Assembly: GCA_016933415.1 (NCBI GenBank)
Contig: JAFGAX010000141.1
Span: forward strand, 1-35,047
Reading direction: 5' to 3'
Length of the DNA stretch: 35,047 nt
Source of the DNA: a bacterium
Lineage (GTDB): Bacteria > Zhuqueibacterota > QNDG01 > DTFT01
Positions 8,109 to 15,275 of this stretch are shown piece by piece. The position numbers and the translations under genes were made by a program. The stretch's first letter is position 1. The number at the start of each line of letters is the position of its first letter. The notes under the pieces were generated by a model. The model saw only the letters and a program-made list of their open reading frames with translations. It was not told the origin of the DNA and made no database searches.

Positions 8109-9470
8109 TCACAGGTTGATGAACAGTTCGGCGCGGCAGAACGGCCCCGCGGTGCGCGGGAACGCGTAGAAATCGCCCGGAACGAGCTGGTCGAGCAGAA
8201 TGTGGCCGCTGACGTTTTTATTGAACGCGTAGCGGAGCCAGAACTGAACTTCCTTGCCGCGGTTCAGGCCGGACCCGGTTCCGCCCCCGGGGATCACCCG
8301 GTTTTCAAAGGCTTTCAGCAGGTAGAAATTCCCGTTCAGCGAGGCCTTTTTCGTGAACTGCATGGTGTAGGCCACATAGGGGGCCCAGATGTTGGTCCAG
8401 TAAGCCACCCGGGTGGAGCCCCGGATCACCTCGTTCAGGTGCGCGTAGATGTACAGCTCGCTCCATTTCGGCCATCGCGAGAACAGGGGATTCCAGCCCT
8501 CGTTGTCGGGCGTGGAGGGGTCATCGCCAGACAGGCAGATCGCACCCGCGGAAATGGACGACCTGGACGCGGCATCGACGCAGTAGGTGGCGTAGGTGTA
8601 GCCGCCGAAGGCCTTGTGGTCGATCGCGCCCTGGGTGCCGGTCTGGCCGGCCCATTCGCCCGTGACCGAAAACTTTTCGCTGACGGTGTATTGGACGCGG
8701 GCGCCCAGCGTGTTCAGGTCCAGCCGGTCGGCCGGGCCGCCGCGGTTGATCCAGGGCTCCGGATCCTCGGTCTTGCGTATGAAGTACGCCTCGGTTTTCA
8801 TCCGGGGCAGGGCGGTCGTCGTGACGTACGCGCCGAACGCCTTCTCCTGTCCGTCGTTCATCCACTGATCCGGCGTCTGGGCCTTGAGCTTGCCGTCGCT
8901 CAGATCGGCACCGCGCATCAGGGGCAGGCGGTCGTCGATTCTGGAGTTGTCGATGGCGAGCAGGTCAACGGCTGTTTTCCCCCGCTTCACCGAAAGCTTC
9001 ACCGCGTCGTGGTAAATGGTCCGCGATCCGTCCCAAGGCGCGCCCTCGAGCAGGATAAAGCCCTCCCCGTAATTCAGGTTCTGGCGTCCCACCGTGAGGG
9101 AAGCCGCCTTGCAGGGCGACTCCAGTTTCAGATACAGGTTGTCGCACACGATTTCATCCCAGGTGAAATCGCGGTCCTTGGGGTCGAGCATGAATTTCCT
9201 GAATTCGTTCGTCAGCTTCAGGTAGACGGTGGCGACCGGCGCGTACCGCACCTGTCCCCAGATGCTGGTGCGGATACGGAAATAGTCGGTTCGGTCGTCC
9301 TTTGCCTTGTTCATGTCGGTGATGTTGTTGTAATACTCGTTGCGGATGCGTTCCGACAGGCCGAATTTGAATGACAGCCCCTGATTCTCTTCTGCCGTGC
9401 CGCCGGCCGGAAGCCCGGCCAGCAAGGCGATGGCGAACCATTGACGGATCATGCCGTGTTTCCTCCCCAT
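8109..9470 (-). CDS. Outer-membrane porin, alginate-export/OprD-like
   Basis: A 453-residue outer-membrane beta-barrel. After a signal peptide (residues 2-23, ending near GGTAEE) it has alternating aromatic/polar strands, the stretch LTVGRQNLNYGEGFILLEGAPWDGSR that is typical of alginate-export-family barrels, and a terminal hydrophobic strand ending in Leu. The open frame runs 201 bp further upstream, but the ATG at 9468-9470 has AAGGAGG five bases before it and begins the signal peptide. It is the first gene of the operon, 34 bp before the symporter. In Pseudomonas phenylacetate loci a porin (PhaK) and an SSS permease likewise accompany PaaK, so this barrel probably admits the same substrate. 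Confidence 0.8.
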   Translation of the reverse strand: MGRKHGMIRQWFAIALLAGLPAGGTAEENQGLSFKFGLSERIRNEYYNNITDMNKAKDDRTDYFRIRTSIWGQVRYAPVATVYLKLTNEFRKFMLDPKDRDFTWDEIVCDNLYLKLESPCKAASLTVGRQNLNYGEGFILLEGAPWDGSRTIYHDAVKLSVKRGKTAVDLLAIDNSRIDDRLPLMRGADLSDGKLKAQTPDQWMNDGQEKAFGAYVTTTALPRMKTEAYFIRKTEDPEPWINRGGPADRLDLNTLGARVQYTVSEKFSVTGEWAGQTGTQGAIDHKAFGGYTYATYCVDAASRSSISAGAICLSGDDPSTPDNEGWNPLFSRWPKWSELYIYAHLNEVIRGSTRVAYWTNIWAPYVAYTMQFTKKASLNGNFYLLKAFENRVIPGGGTGSGLNRGKEVQFWLRYAFNKNVSGHILLDQLVPGDFYAFPRTAGPFCRAELFINL

Positions 9471-9946
9471 GGAAGCCTCCTTGCGGGTGGATGAATGAGA
9501 AAAGGGATGTTGTTCGGGAACGGTCGGGAATGCGGACAAGACGGGTAGGGCCATCGTCATCTCGATGGTTGGTGGTTCCGGTGCATGGTTGCCTGGAAAC
9601 GAAGCGTGAACGATTGGCTTCGTTATTAAAAAAATGAAGTATTTCAATCGGGCGGCCAGAAGCCTGTTCATTCTGGTTCAAATTATTCTGGATCAGCGGA
9701 GATTGGGCTTCTGGCCGTTCCGACGAGTCGGATCGGCCGCCGCAGACACCGTCCATCATCCAGATTTCCTGTGATGCCGGGCAGTGAGTGGCGCGGTTCC
9801 TGAATTATATAGAATTTTTATTCAGAAATCAAGAATATTTTGCAGTTTTATTGAATGCTATGAGGCTGGCGATATCAGAAAGGGGAGTATATCCGTATTC
9901 CGAATGGGGAATCATTCGTCCCGGTCAATGGTCCTGCGGCCGGCTT
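9471..9946. other. Gap upstream of the porin operon
   Basis: I see no gene in these 476 bp. They contain AT-rich blocks near 9620-9645 and 9795-9860, a long-range inverted repeat (9653-9717), and a short palindrome CGAATG / CATTCG at 9900-9917 just beyond the rhomboid stop codon. The promoter of the porin operon must lie here or inside the repeat, but no convincing -35/-10 pair was found. Confidence 0.5.
9653..9717. repeat. Perfect 12-bp inverted repeat with 41-bp spacer
   Basis: CGGCCAGAAGCC at 9653-9664 is exactly complementary to GGCTTCTGGCCG at 9706-9717. The spacer holds a short direct repeat ATTCTGG. The pair lies about 180-250 bp upstream of the porin start and could be a regulator site, a cruciform or a small REPIN-like element. 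Confidence 0.6.
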
Positions 9947-10654
9947 TCAGCGGATACGGGCGGAAGAGGCCGATTTTCTTTTCGGAAAGATCAGGATCAG
10001 CAGAATCCCGGCAACGAAACCGCCGACATGGGCGAACCAGGCGACGCCGCCGGATTGCCCGGTTCCCAGCGCGCCCAGGCCGTTGACCAGCTGAAACACG
10101 AACCAGAAGCCGAGCACGACGAGGGCCGGGATGCGGACGACGCGGATGAACCAGATCATGAAGACCAGCACGTGCACGCGTGCTTTGGGGAAGTGGATCA
10201 TGTAGGCTCCCAGGACCCCGGAAATGGCCCCGCTTGCGCCGATCATGGGAACGGTCGAATTGGGGTCCACAAGGATGTAACTCATCGCCGCGCCCAGTCC
10301 GCACAGGATATAAAACAGAAGGAAGCGGAAACGGCCCAGGAGGGATTCCACGTTGTCGCCGAATATCCACAGGTAGAGCATGTTTCCGGCGAGGTGCATG
10401 AACCCGCCGTGCAGGAACATGGAGGTCAGAAGCGTGAGGCCGGATGGGCCGCCGGTCAACGATGATTCCGGAAGGCCGGGCAGTTCCGCGCCGTGAATGA
10501 TTTCCCAGGGAATGGCGCCGAAGCGCACCACGAAGGCTTCGTTCGCCGGGCCCAGCAGGATCTGATAGGCGAATGCCGCCGTGTTCATCAGGGCCAGGAG
10601 CAGCGTGACGAAGGGGAAGGAACGCCTGGGGTTTTCGTCGCGGATGGGGAACAT
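9947..10654 (-). CDS. Rhomboid family intramembrane serine protease
   Basis: A 235-residue polytopic membrane protein with the rhomboid core. Seen directly: the loop motif HLAGNMLYLWIFGDN (87-101) with conserved His87 and Asn91, the nucleophile in GASGAISG (Ser141), and the partner His209 in VAWFAHVGGF. This gives a complete Ser-His dyad, so the protein should cleave transmembrane helices or act as a membrane quality-control protease. The start ATG (10652-10654) lacks a clear ribosome binding site. It is the last gene of a same-strand run ispG, MBL protein, M23 peptidase, rhomboid, separated from the M23 gene by a heptamer pair. Its substrates are unknown. Confidence 0.9.
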   Translation of the reverse strand: MFPIRDENPRRSFPFVTLLLALMNTAAFAYQILLGPANEAFVVRFGAIPWEIIHGAELPGLPESSLTGGPSGLTLLTSMFLHGGFMHLAGNMLYLWIFGDNVESLLGRFRFLLFYILCGLGAAMSYILVDPNSTVPMIGASGAISGVLGAYMIHFPKARVHVLVFMIWFIRVVRIPALVVLGFWFVFQLVNGLGALGTGQSGGVAWFAHVGGFVAGILLILIFPKRKSASSARIR

Positions 10655-10667
10655 GAATGAAAGACTA

Positions 10668-10832
10668 TTCCGGGTTTAGTGTTCCGAGTTCCGAGTTAAT
10701 AAAAGCGGTGATGTTCCGGTTTTCAAGTTTGGAATTTCAAAAATAGGTTGCGTAATTTTTTTGTCCAATTCGATGGGGTAAACCAAATCGATGCTTCTTT
10801 CAACCCGAAACCCGAAACCCTAAACTCGGAAC
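10668..10832. repeat. Inverted heptamer arrays (site H3)
   Basis: Four units (TTCCGGG, TTTAGTG, TTCCGAG, TTCCGAG) at 10668-10695 oppose units AACCCGA, AACCCGA, AACCCTA and AACTCGG at 10802-10829, across about 105 bp of AT-rich sequence. The array fills the gap between the M23 stop codon and the rhomboid start. Confidence 0.78.
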
Positions 10833-10839
10833 ATCGTCA

Positions 10840-12909
10840 TCACGGCAGCGTGAATTCCCTCCGGTGTTCCGAGACGTTCCCGGACCGGTCCTCGAGCCGG
10901 ATGTTGAGAACATGGTTTCCGGCCGCGAGCGGCGACTCGACGCGGTGTGAGGCCCTGGCGCGCTCCGGGTCGTATTCGAACAGGATTTTCCTGCCGTCCA
11001 GCCGGATTTCGTACCGGCTCTCATCGCGGATTCCGGATAGACGGTCCGAGAACCGGACAGTGATGTCCGGCGTTCTCTTCCGCAGGTCGGCCTTGCGGCC
11101 GAAGGAAACACCTGCCAGCGACGGAGGGACCGTGTCCACGAGCACGGTGAAGGCCGCGGGACTCCAGGTCCAGACGGACAGCCAGCCCTCTTCCCGGTCG
11201 TTTCCGAGGAAGTTCCACCCGCCGTTTTTCCTTCGGCTGTACACGCCCGTCTTGTGCTCCTTTCCGGAGGCCGCGGCCACGTCGAACCGGACGCGGATCC
11301 TGTCCCTCAGCACCAGATCCCCGGGTTCGATCACATAGAGTCCGCCGATTCCGAAAGGACCGTTCGGAACCGGCTCCATCCGAATCATGCCCCGGAAGGG
11401 CCGCGGCACCGAACCCGGCGGGAATTCGACCCGGCACAGCCCGTCCGCACTGACCATGACGCCGCCGTATTCCGGCGTGACGGAAAAAACCTGAACCGTG
11501 TCCGAGACGGCCGCTTCCGCACCGGTTTCGGAGGCGGTCCGGAGAACCGATATCATGGTGCCGGTGAGCGCTTCGTCATAAGGAAGAATGCCCGTGAACG
11601 CGCTGCGGGATTCGGGTATCAGGGTCACGGAAGCGGTGGACCAGCCGTTCAACTCCACGTCGAGCCTGGGCGGGACCGGGAGCGGGGAGGCGGCGCGCAC
11701 CCGGAACAGAAGACCGTCACGGCCGAATACACGTGTGATTTCGGTCGCGGGCGGGAGCGACCGGCCTGGTATGCCTCCGGACCAGCCGGTCTGCGGAAAC
11801 GGAATGCGGGGCACGCATGCCGCCAGAGTCGCCGTTTCCACGGGGCCGTGCGCGGTTGCGGTGTTGCCCGCGAAATCCGAAGTCTCAATTCGGATCTCGT
11901 GGCGGCCGGCCGCGAGGCGGAGCGGTCCGGCCGCGTCCGCGGAAAGGGTGTCGGAATCGCCGATCCCGGCGGACGCGTCCCAGGTGCAGAAAACGCCGGA
12001 GCGGAACGCGGCAGGCTCATAGAAGGGGAGCAGGTTCCCGTCATCCACGTACAGTTTCTGGAACAGCCCCCGACCCGCCACATCCAGGCCGCGGTCCCGA
12101 TCGAAGTGCACTTCACGGCCCAGGGCCTGGGGGAACCGGTCGTACCGGGATGTGAAAACGAGCCGGCCGTCCACGAAGAGCCGGGAGATGTAAGTCGAGA
12201 AACGGTTGGCGCAGCCGTCCGCCATGTCGAAGGCGGAGAACGAAGCGCCGACGCTTCCCCAGCAGCGTACCGGGCGGTCCCAGACGCGGCCGCCGCCGGG
12301 CGCCCGCCCGAGCGGGACCGTCCGGGTTTCGAAGCCGCCGTCGACGTGCGAGCCGAAATCGAGCGGCGTAAAGGCCACGGCGCGTATCACCGGCGCGATG
12401 CGGTCCTGCACCGTGAAGCCCACGGACATCGGGTTCAGCGCGTCCCCGTTCTCGTCCCATATTTCAAAATGGAGGTGAGGCGGGCCCGCGCCCGTCTGCC
12501 CGGTGAAGGCCACGGTCTGGCCGCGTCTGACCGGGAGGAATCCGCGGTCGAATTCCAGCCCGATATCGTGCCGGTCCGCGCGGCGCTGTTCGAGACGGAC
12601 GATGTCCTCGATCGGTTCTGCGAAACGCGACAGGTGGGCGTACAGCACGGTCCTGCCGTCCACGAGCCGGATTCGCAGGCTGCGGCCGTAGCTGAAAGGA
12701 TTGACCTCGATTTTTTCAACCCATCCGCTGTCCACCGCGAATACGGCCCATCCTTCCGTACCCCAGGTCTTGACATCCATGCCGGCGTGGAGATGGCTGG
12801 AACGGTATTCGCCGAAGGACGATGTCATCATGCGGCTCGCGCTGGTCGGCCAGTGGTAGCCGTCCGCGGCCTGAAGCTGGAGGAAAGGCAGGAGGCAGAG
12901 ACATGACAA
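10840..12909 (-). CDS. Large M23-family (LytM) peptidase with Ig-like C-terminal region
   Basis: A secreted or periplasmic cell-wall endopeptidase-type protein of about 689 residues. The N-terminal LytM domain has His41 and Asp45 in HLHAGMD, His92 in YAHLS, and His145/His147 in HLHFE: the complete zinc and catalytic set. Beyond residue 165 come several beta-sandwich regions (EITRVFGRDG, an Ig-like domain ending in DRSGNVSEHRREF) that may anchor the protein or bind glycan. The start is uncertain: the open frame runs on to 13176 through heptamer and octamer repeats. The TTG at 12907-12909 begins a credible short signal peptide (SCLCLLPFLQLQA). The only nearby in-frame ATG (12961-12963) lies inside a repeat array. 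No clear ribosome binding site precedes either. Confidence 0.78.
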   Translation of the reverse strand: MSCLCLLPFLQLQAADGYHWPTSASRMMTSSFGEYRSSHLHAGMDVKTWGTEGWAVFAVDSGWVEKIEVNPFSYGRSLRIRLVDGRTVLYAHLSRFAEPIEDIVRLEQRRADRHDIGLEFDRGFLPVRRGQTVAFTGQTGAGPPHLHFEIWDENGDALNPMSVGFTVQDRIAPVIRAVAFTPLDFGSHVDGGFETRTVPLGRAPGGGRVWDRPVRCWGSVGASFSAFDMADGCANRFSTYISRLFVDGRLVFTSRYDRFPQALGREVHFDRDRGLDVAGRGLFQKLYVDDGNLLPFYEPAAFRSGVFCTWDASAGIGDSDTLSADAAGPLRLAAGRHEIRIETSDFAGNTATAHGPVETATLAACVPRIPFPQTGWSGGIPGRSLPPATEITRVFGRDGLLFRVRAASPLPVPPRLDVELNGWSTASVTLIPESRSAFTGILPYDEALTGTMISVLRTASETGAEAAVSDTVQVFSVTPEYGGVMVSADGLCRVEFPPGSVPRPFRGMIRMEPVPNGPFGIGGLYVIEPGDLVLRDRIRVRFDVAAASGKEHKTGVYSRRKNGGWNFLGNDREEGWLSVWTWSPAAFTVLVDTVPPSLAGVSFGRKADLRKRTPDITVRFSDRLSGIRDESRYEIRLDGRKILFEYDPERARASHRVESPLAAGNHVLNIRLEDRSGNVSEHRREFTLP

Positions 12910-12913
12910 AATG

Positions 12914-13096
12914 TTCCGCGTTCCGGGTTTCGGGTTCCGGGTTGGAACGGACGCACGGCGCATGGCGCACAGCGCAAGGCGCGTTGCTGCCAAATCGTTC
13001 CGGGTTCCGGGTTCCGGGTTCCGGGTCGAAAAGAAAAAAGCGGTTCTGGGTTCCGAGTCCCGGGTTCCGAGTCGAAAAGGGAAAAAACGGTTCTGG
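12914..13096. repeat. Heptamer arrays with higher-order repeats (site H4)
   Basis: Several arrays lie end to end. TTCCGCG, TTCCGGG, TTTCGGG and TTCCGGG occupy 12914-12941. Four perfect TTCCGGG units occupy 12998-13025. Further units (TTCTGGG, TTCCGAG, TCCCGGG, TTCCGAG) follow, with the block TCGAAAAG, purine run, CGGTTCTGGG occurring twice (about 13026-13050 and 13073-13096). The array continues in frame into the M23 gene. Confidence 0.82.
12951..12985. repeat. Second heptamer type, GCGCAYG array
   Basis: Units ACGCACG, GCGCATG, GCGCACA, GCGCAAG, GCGCGTT follow each other with a strict 7-bp period. It is embedded between two blocks of the GGGTTCC type but differs completely in sequence. On the minus strand it contains the only in-frame ATG near the start of the M23 gene. 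Confidence 0.7.
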
Positions 13097-13117
13097 GTGC
13101 GAAAGACGGGAATCGGC

Positions 13118-13157
13118 GTTTGAACGTTTGAACGCTCGAACGTTCGCACGTTCAAAC
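13118..13157. repeat. Octamer array
   Basis: Five 8-bp units: GTTTGAAC, GTTTGAAC, GCTCGAAC, GTTCGCAC, GTTCAAAC. Because the last unit is the reverse complement of the first, the array can fold on itself. It lies about 43 bp past the stop codon of the metallo-beta-lactamase-fold gene. Confidence 0.75.
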
Positions 13158-13200
13158 GGAAGAGGTTATTCGACAATGGAATCTCCGGTGATCAGAAAAA

Positions 13201-13941
13201 TCATTCTTGAAGCGTCGGAATCCAGACCTCGCCCTTGAAGCGGTTCTTGAATTCCAGCGCGTCCTTTTCGGAGCCGACGACGCTGCCCCAGTGCATGGGC
13301 ACGGCCAGGCGCGGTCCGATATCCTCCGCCGCTTCGGCGGCTTCCTTCGCGTTCATGGTGTAGGTGCCGCCCGCGGGAAGAAAAGCCACGTCCGCCCGAA
13401 TGCCCCGCATTTCCGGAATCCGGTCCGTGTCGCCCGCGTGGTAGTAGGTCACGCCATCCAGCCGGAACACGTATCCCACATGCCCCTTGTCCGGGCTGTG
13501 GTTGGGGATTTTCAGGTTGTACGCCGGAACGGCGCGAATCTCCACCCCGTCCAGCGTCAGCGTGTCGCCGGGCTTGACGGTTTTCACGCGTTCCGGATTT
13601 CCGGCCAGCCGGGCCAGTTTCGCCGCGGCCGCGGCCGGCGCGACGATCCAGGTGCCCGGACCGGTGAACTTCGCCGCGTCATCGGGCGAGCAGTGGTCCC
13701 CGTGCTCGTGCGTGATCAGAATCAGCCCTGCGGGTTCGCCCGTTGAAACGCGGTAAGGATCGACGCACACGGTGCGGCTGCCGCGGATCACGAAACCGGC
13801 ATGCCCCAGCCAGCGGATGTTTTTCGTCATGGCGGTACCCCCTGAATCCGGATGCGTCCCCGCCCGGCGCCCGGATTCAGTTCCGCGGCAGGCGGGAACC
13901 GCGGCAAGCAGGATCATCGGGATGAAGCCGAACCTGATCAT
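13201..13941 (-). CDS. Metallo-beta-lactamase-fold hydrolase, UPF0173-like, probable lipoprotein form
   Basis: The core (from about residue 38) matches UPF0173 metal-dependent hydrolases: WLGHAGF, the metal motif THEHGDH (His78, His80, Asp82, His83), NHSPDKGHVGY, YYHAGDTD and PMHWG. The substrate is unknown for this family. Two starts compete. The ATG at 13939-13941 overlaps the ispG stop in an ATGA junction and gives a hydrophobic N-terminus ending VPAC, a plausible lipobox, which would place the enzyme on a periplasmic membrane surface. The ATG at 13828-13830 gives a 209-residue cytoplasmic protein and has AGGGGG seven bases upstream. I list the long form because the extension looks like a genuine signal sequence. 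Confidence is high for the family and moderate for the start. Confidence 0.82.
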   Translation of the reverse strand: MIRFGFIPMILLAAVPACRGTESGRRAGTHPDSGGTAMTKNIRWLGHAGFVIRGSRTVCVDPYRVSTGEPAGLILITHEHGDHCSPDDAAKFTGPGTWIVAPAAAAAKLARLAGNPERVKTVKPGDTLTLDGVEIRAVPAYNLKIPNHSPDKGHVGYVFRLDGVTYYHAGDTDRIPEMRGIRADVAFLPAGGTYTMNAKEAAEAAEDIGPRLAVPMHWGSVVGSEKDALEFKNRFKGEVWIPTLQE

Positions 13942-14996
13942 CCGTTCCATTTTTCCACTTCCTCGATGAGCGTTTTCACAATGTCCCCTTCGGCCACCTT
14001 GCGCACCGTTTCGCCGCGCCTGAACAACAGGGCTTCCCGTTTCCCGCAGGCGATTCCGATGTCCGCCTCGCGCGCCTCGCCCGGGCCGTTGACCGCGCAT
14101 CCCATGATGGCCAGCGTCAGTGGTTTTTCCACGCCCGACAGCGCCTTCTCGACCGCCTCGACGATGGGAATCATGTCGGTCTGAAGCCTGCCGCAGGTGG
14201 GGCAGGAAATGATGGTCAGACCCCTCCGTCTCAGGCCGAGGGTCTTCAAAATCTCCCAGCCTGCGCGGATTTCATCCACCGGATCCGCGGTGAGAGACAC
14301 GCGGACCGTATCCCCAATGCCCTCAGCCAAAAGCGTGCCGATGCCGACCGCGGAACGGATGGCTCCGGTTTTCAGGGTGCCTGATTCCGTGACCCCGAGG
14401 TGTATGGGATAATCGCAGGATCGCGCGAGCAGGCGGTTGGCCTCCAAAGTGAGGGGAACGCTCGAAGCCTTGATGGCGATGACCAGGTCGCGGAATCCCA
14501 GGCGCTCGCAGATGCGGACATGTCCCATGGCGCTTTCCACCAGGGCTTCTGCCGTGACGCCGTTGAATCGGGCCAGGATTTCCTTTTCCAGTGATCCGGC
14601 GTTCACGCCGATGCGAACCGGGATTCCCTTTTCACCGGCCGCGTTCAGCACCTTGCGGGTCCTGTCCTCTGATCCGATGTTGCCGGGATTGATGCGGATT
14701 TTGTCCGCGCCGTTCCGGATGGCCTCGAGCGCGAGCCGGTAGTCGAAATGGATGTCCGCCACCAGCGGAATGGAAATGCGTTCCCGGATGCGGCTGATGG
14801 CCGCGGCCGCGGCCGCATCGGGCACGGCCACGCGCACGATTTCGCATCCGGCCCCGGTCAGGGCTTGTATCTGGCCGACCGTGGCTTCGGTATCCGAGGT
14901 TTTCGTGCAGGTCATGGACTGGACGGAGACAGGGGCGCCGCCGCCGATGGTCAGCCCGCCGACCTTGACTGCAATGGAATCTCGACGTTTCATCAT
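13938..14996 (-). CDS. ispG: 4-hydroxy-3-methylbut-2-en-1-yl diphosphate synthase
   Basis: A 352-residue IspG (GcpE), the penultimate MEP-pathway enzyme. It converts methylerythritol cyclodiphosphate to HMBPP using a [4Fe-4S] cluster. The TIM-barrel start VSVQSMTCTKTSDTEAT is typical. The cluster ligands are Cys265 and Cys268 (CPTCGR) and Cys300 in GCAVNGPGEA, with the conserved glutamate at 307. Length fits the family. The open frame begins 60 bp upstream, but the sequence homologous to known IspG starts at the tandem ATGs at 14991-14996; no good ribosome binding site is visible. Its stop codon overlaps the start of the next gene by 4 bp, indicating translational coupling. Confidence 0.96.
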   Translation of the reverse strand: MMKRRDSIAVKVGGLTIGGGAPVSVQSMTCTKTSDTEATVGQIQALTGAGCEIVRVAVPDAAAAAAISRIRERISIPLVADIHFDYRLALEAIRNGADKIRINPGNIGSEDRTRKVLNAAGEKGIPVRIGVNAGSLEKEILARFNGVTAEALVESAMGHVRICERLGFRDLVIAIKASSVPLTLEANRLLARSCDYPIHLGVTESGTLKTGAIRSAVGIGTLLAEGIGDTVRVSLTADPVDEIRAGWEILKTLGLRRRGLTIISCPTCGRLQTDMIPIVEAVEKALSGVEKPLTLAIMGCAVNGPGEAREADIGIACGKREALLFRRGETVRKVAEGDIVKTLIEEVEKWNG

Positions 14997-15187
14997 GACA
15001 AACAGTAACTTAACGATTTTTCCCGGTTTAGGCAAGAGGTTTAGCTGCCGGCGCACTCAAGCGTGGCGCAGCCTTGTTTTTCGCTCCGGTTCACCGAAAT
15101 AGTAATAGAAGAAAAGCGGCCCTGCGGATACTCAATGGATCATGCATTCATGGATGGACATTTTCGGCCAATGATAAAGGTAAAAGC

Positions 15188-15215
15188 TTGTCACATTCCG
15201 AGGGACCGGAATAAT
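15188..15215 (+). promoter_or_regulatory. Sigma-70-type promoter of the DUF5916 gene
   Basis: TTGTCA at 15188-15193 and AATAAT at 15210-15215 each match the consensus hexamers at five of six positions, with a 16-bp spacer. Transcription would start near 15222, leaving a leader of about 54 bases with GGAGAG before the ATG at 15276. The rest of the 279-bp divergent gap (14997-15275) shows no gene. Confidence 0.65.
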
Positions 15216-15275
15216 GGCCGCAACTTTATTCCGCGGTTCACGTTTATCCTGGTAACCCCACCCAGGAGAGATAAC

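Noticed and set aside
11254-12906. A 550-codon plus-strand open frame opposite the M23 peptidase gene
   Set aside because: The minus strand carries all LytM catalytic motifs, while the plus frame reads as Arg/Gly/Glu-rich text without domains. It is a shadow frame.
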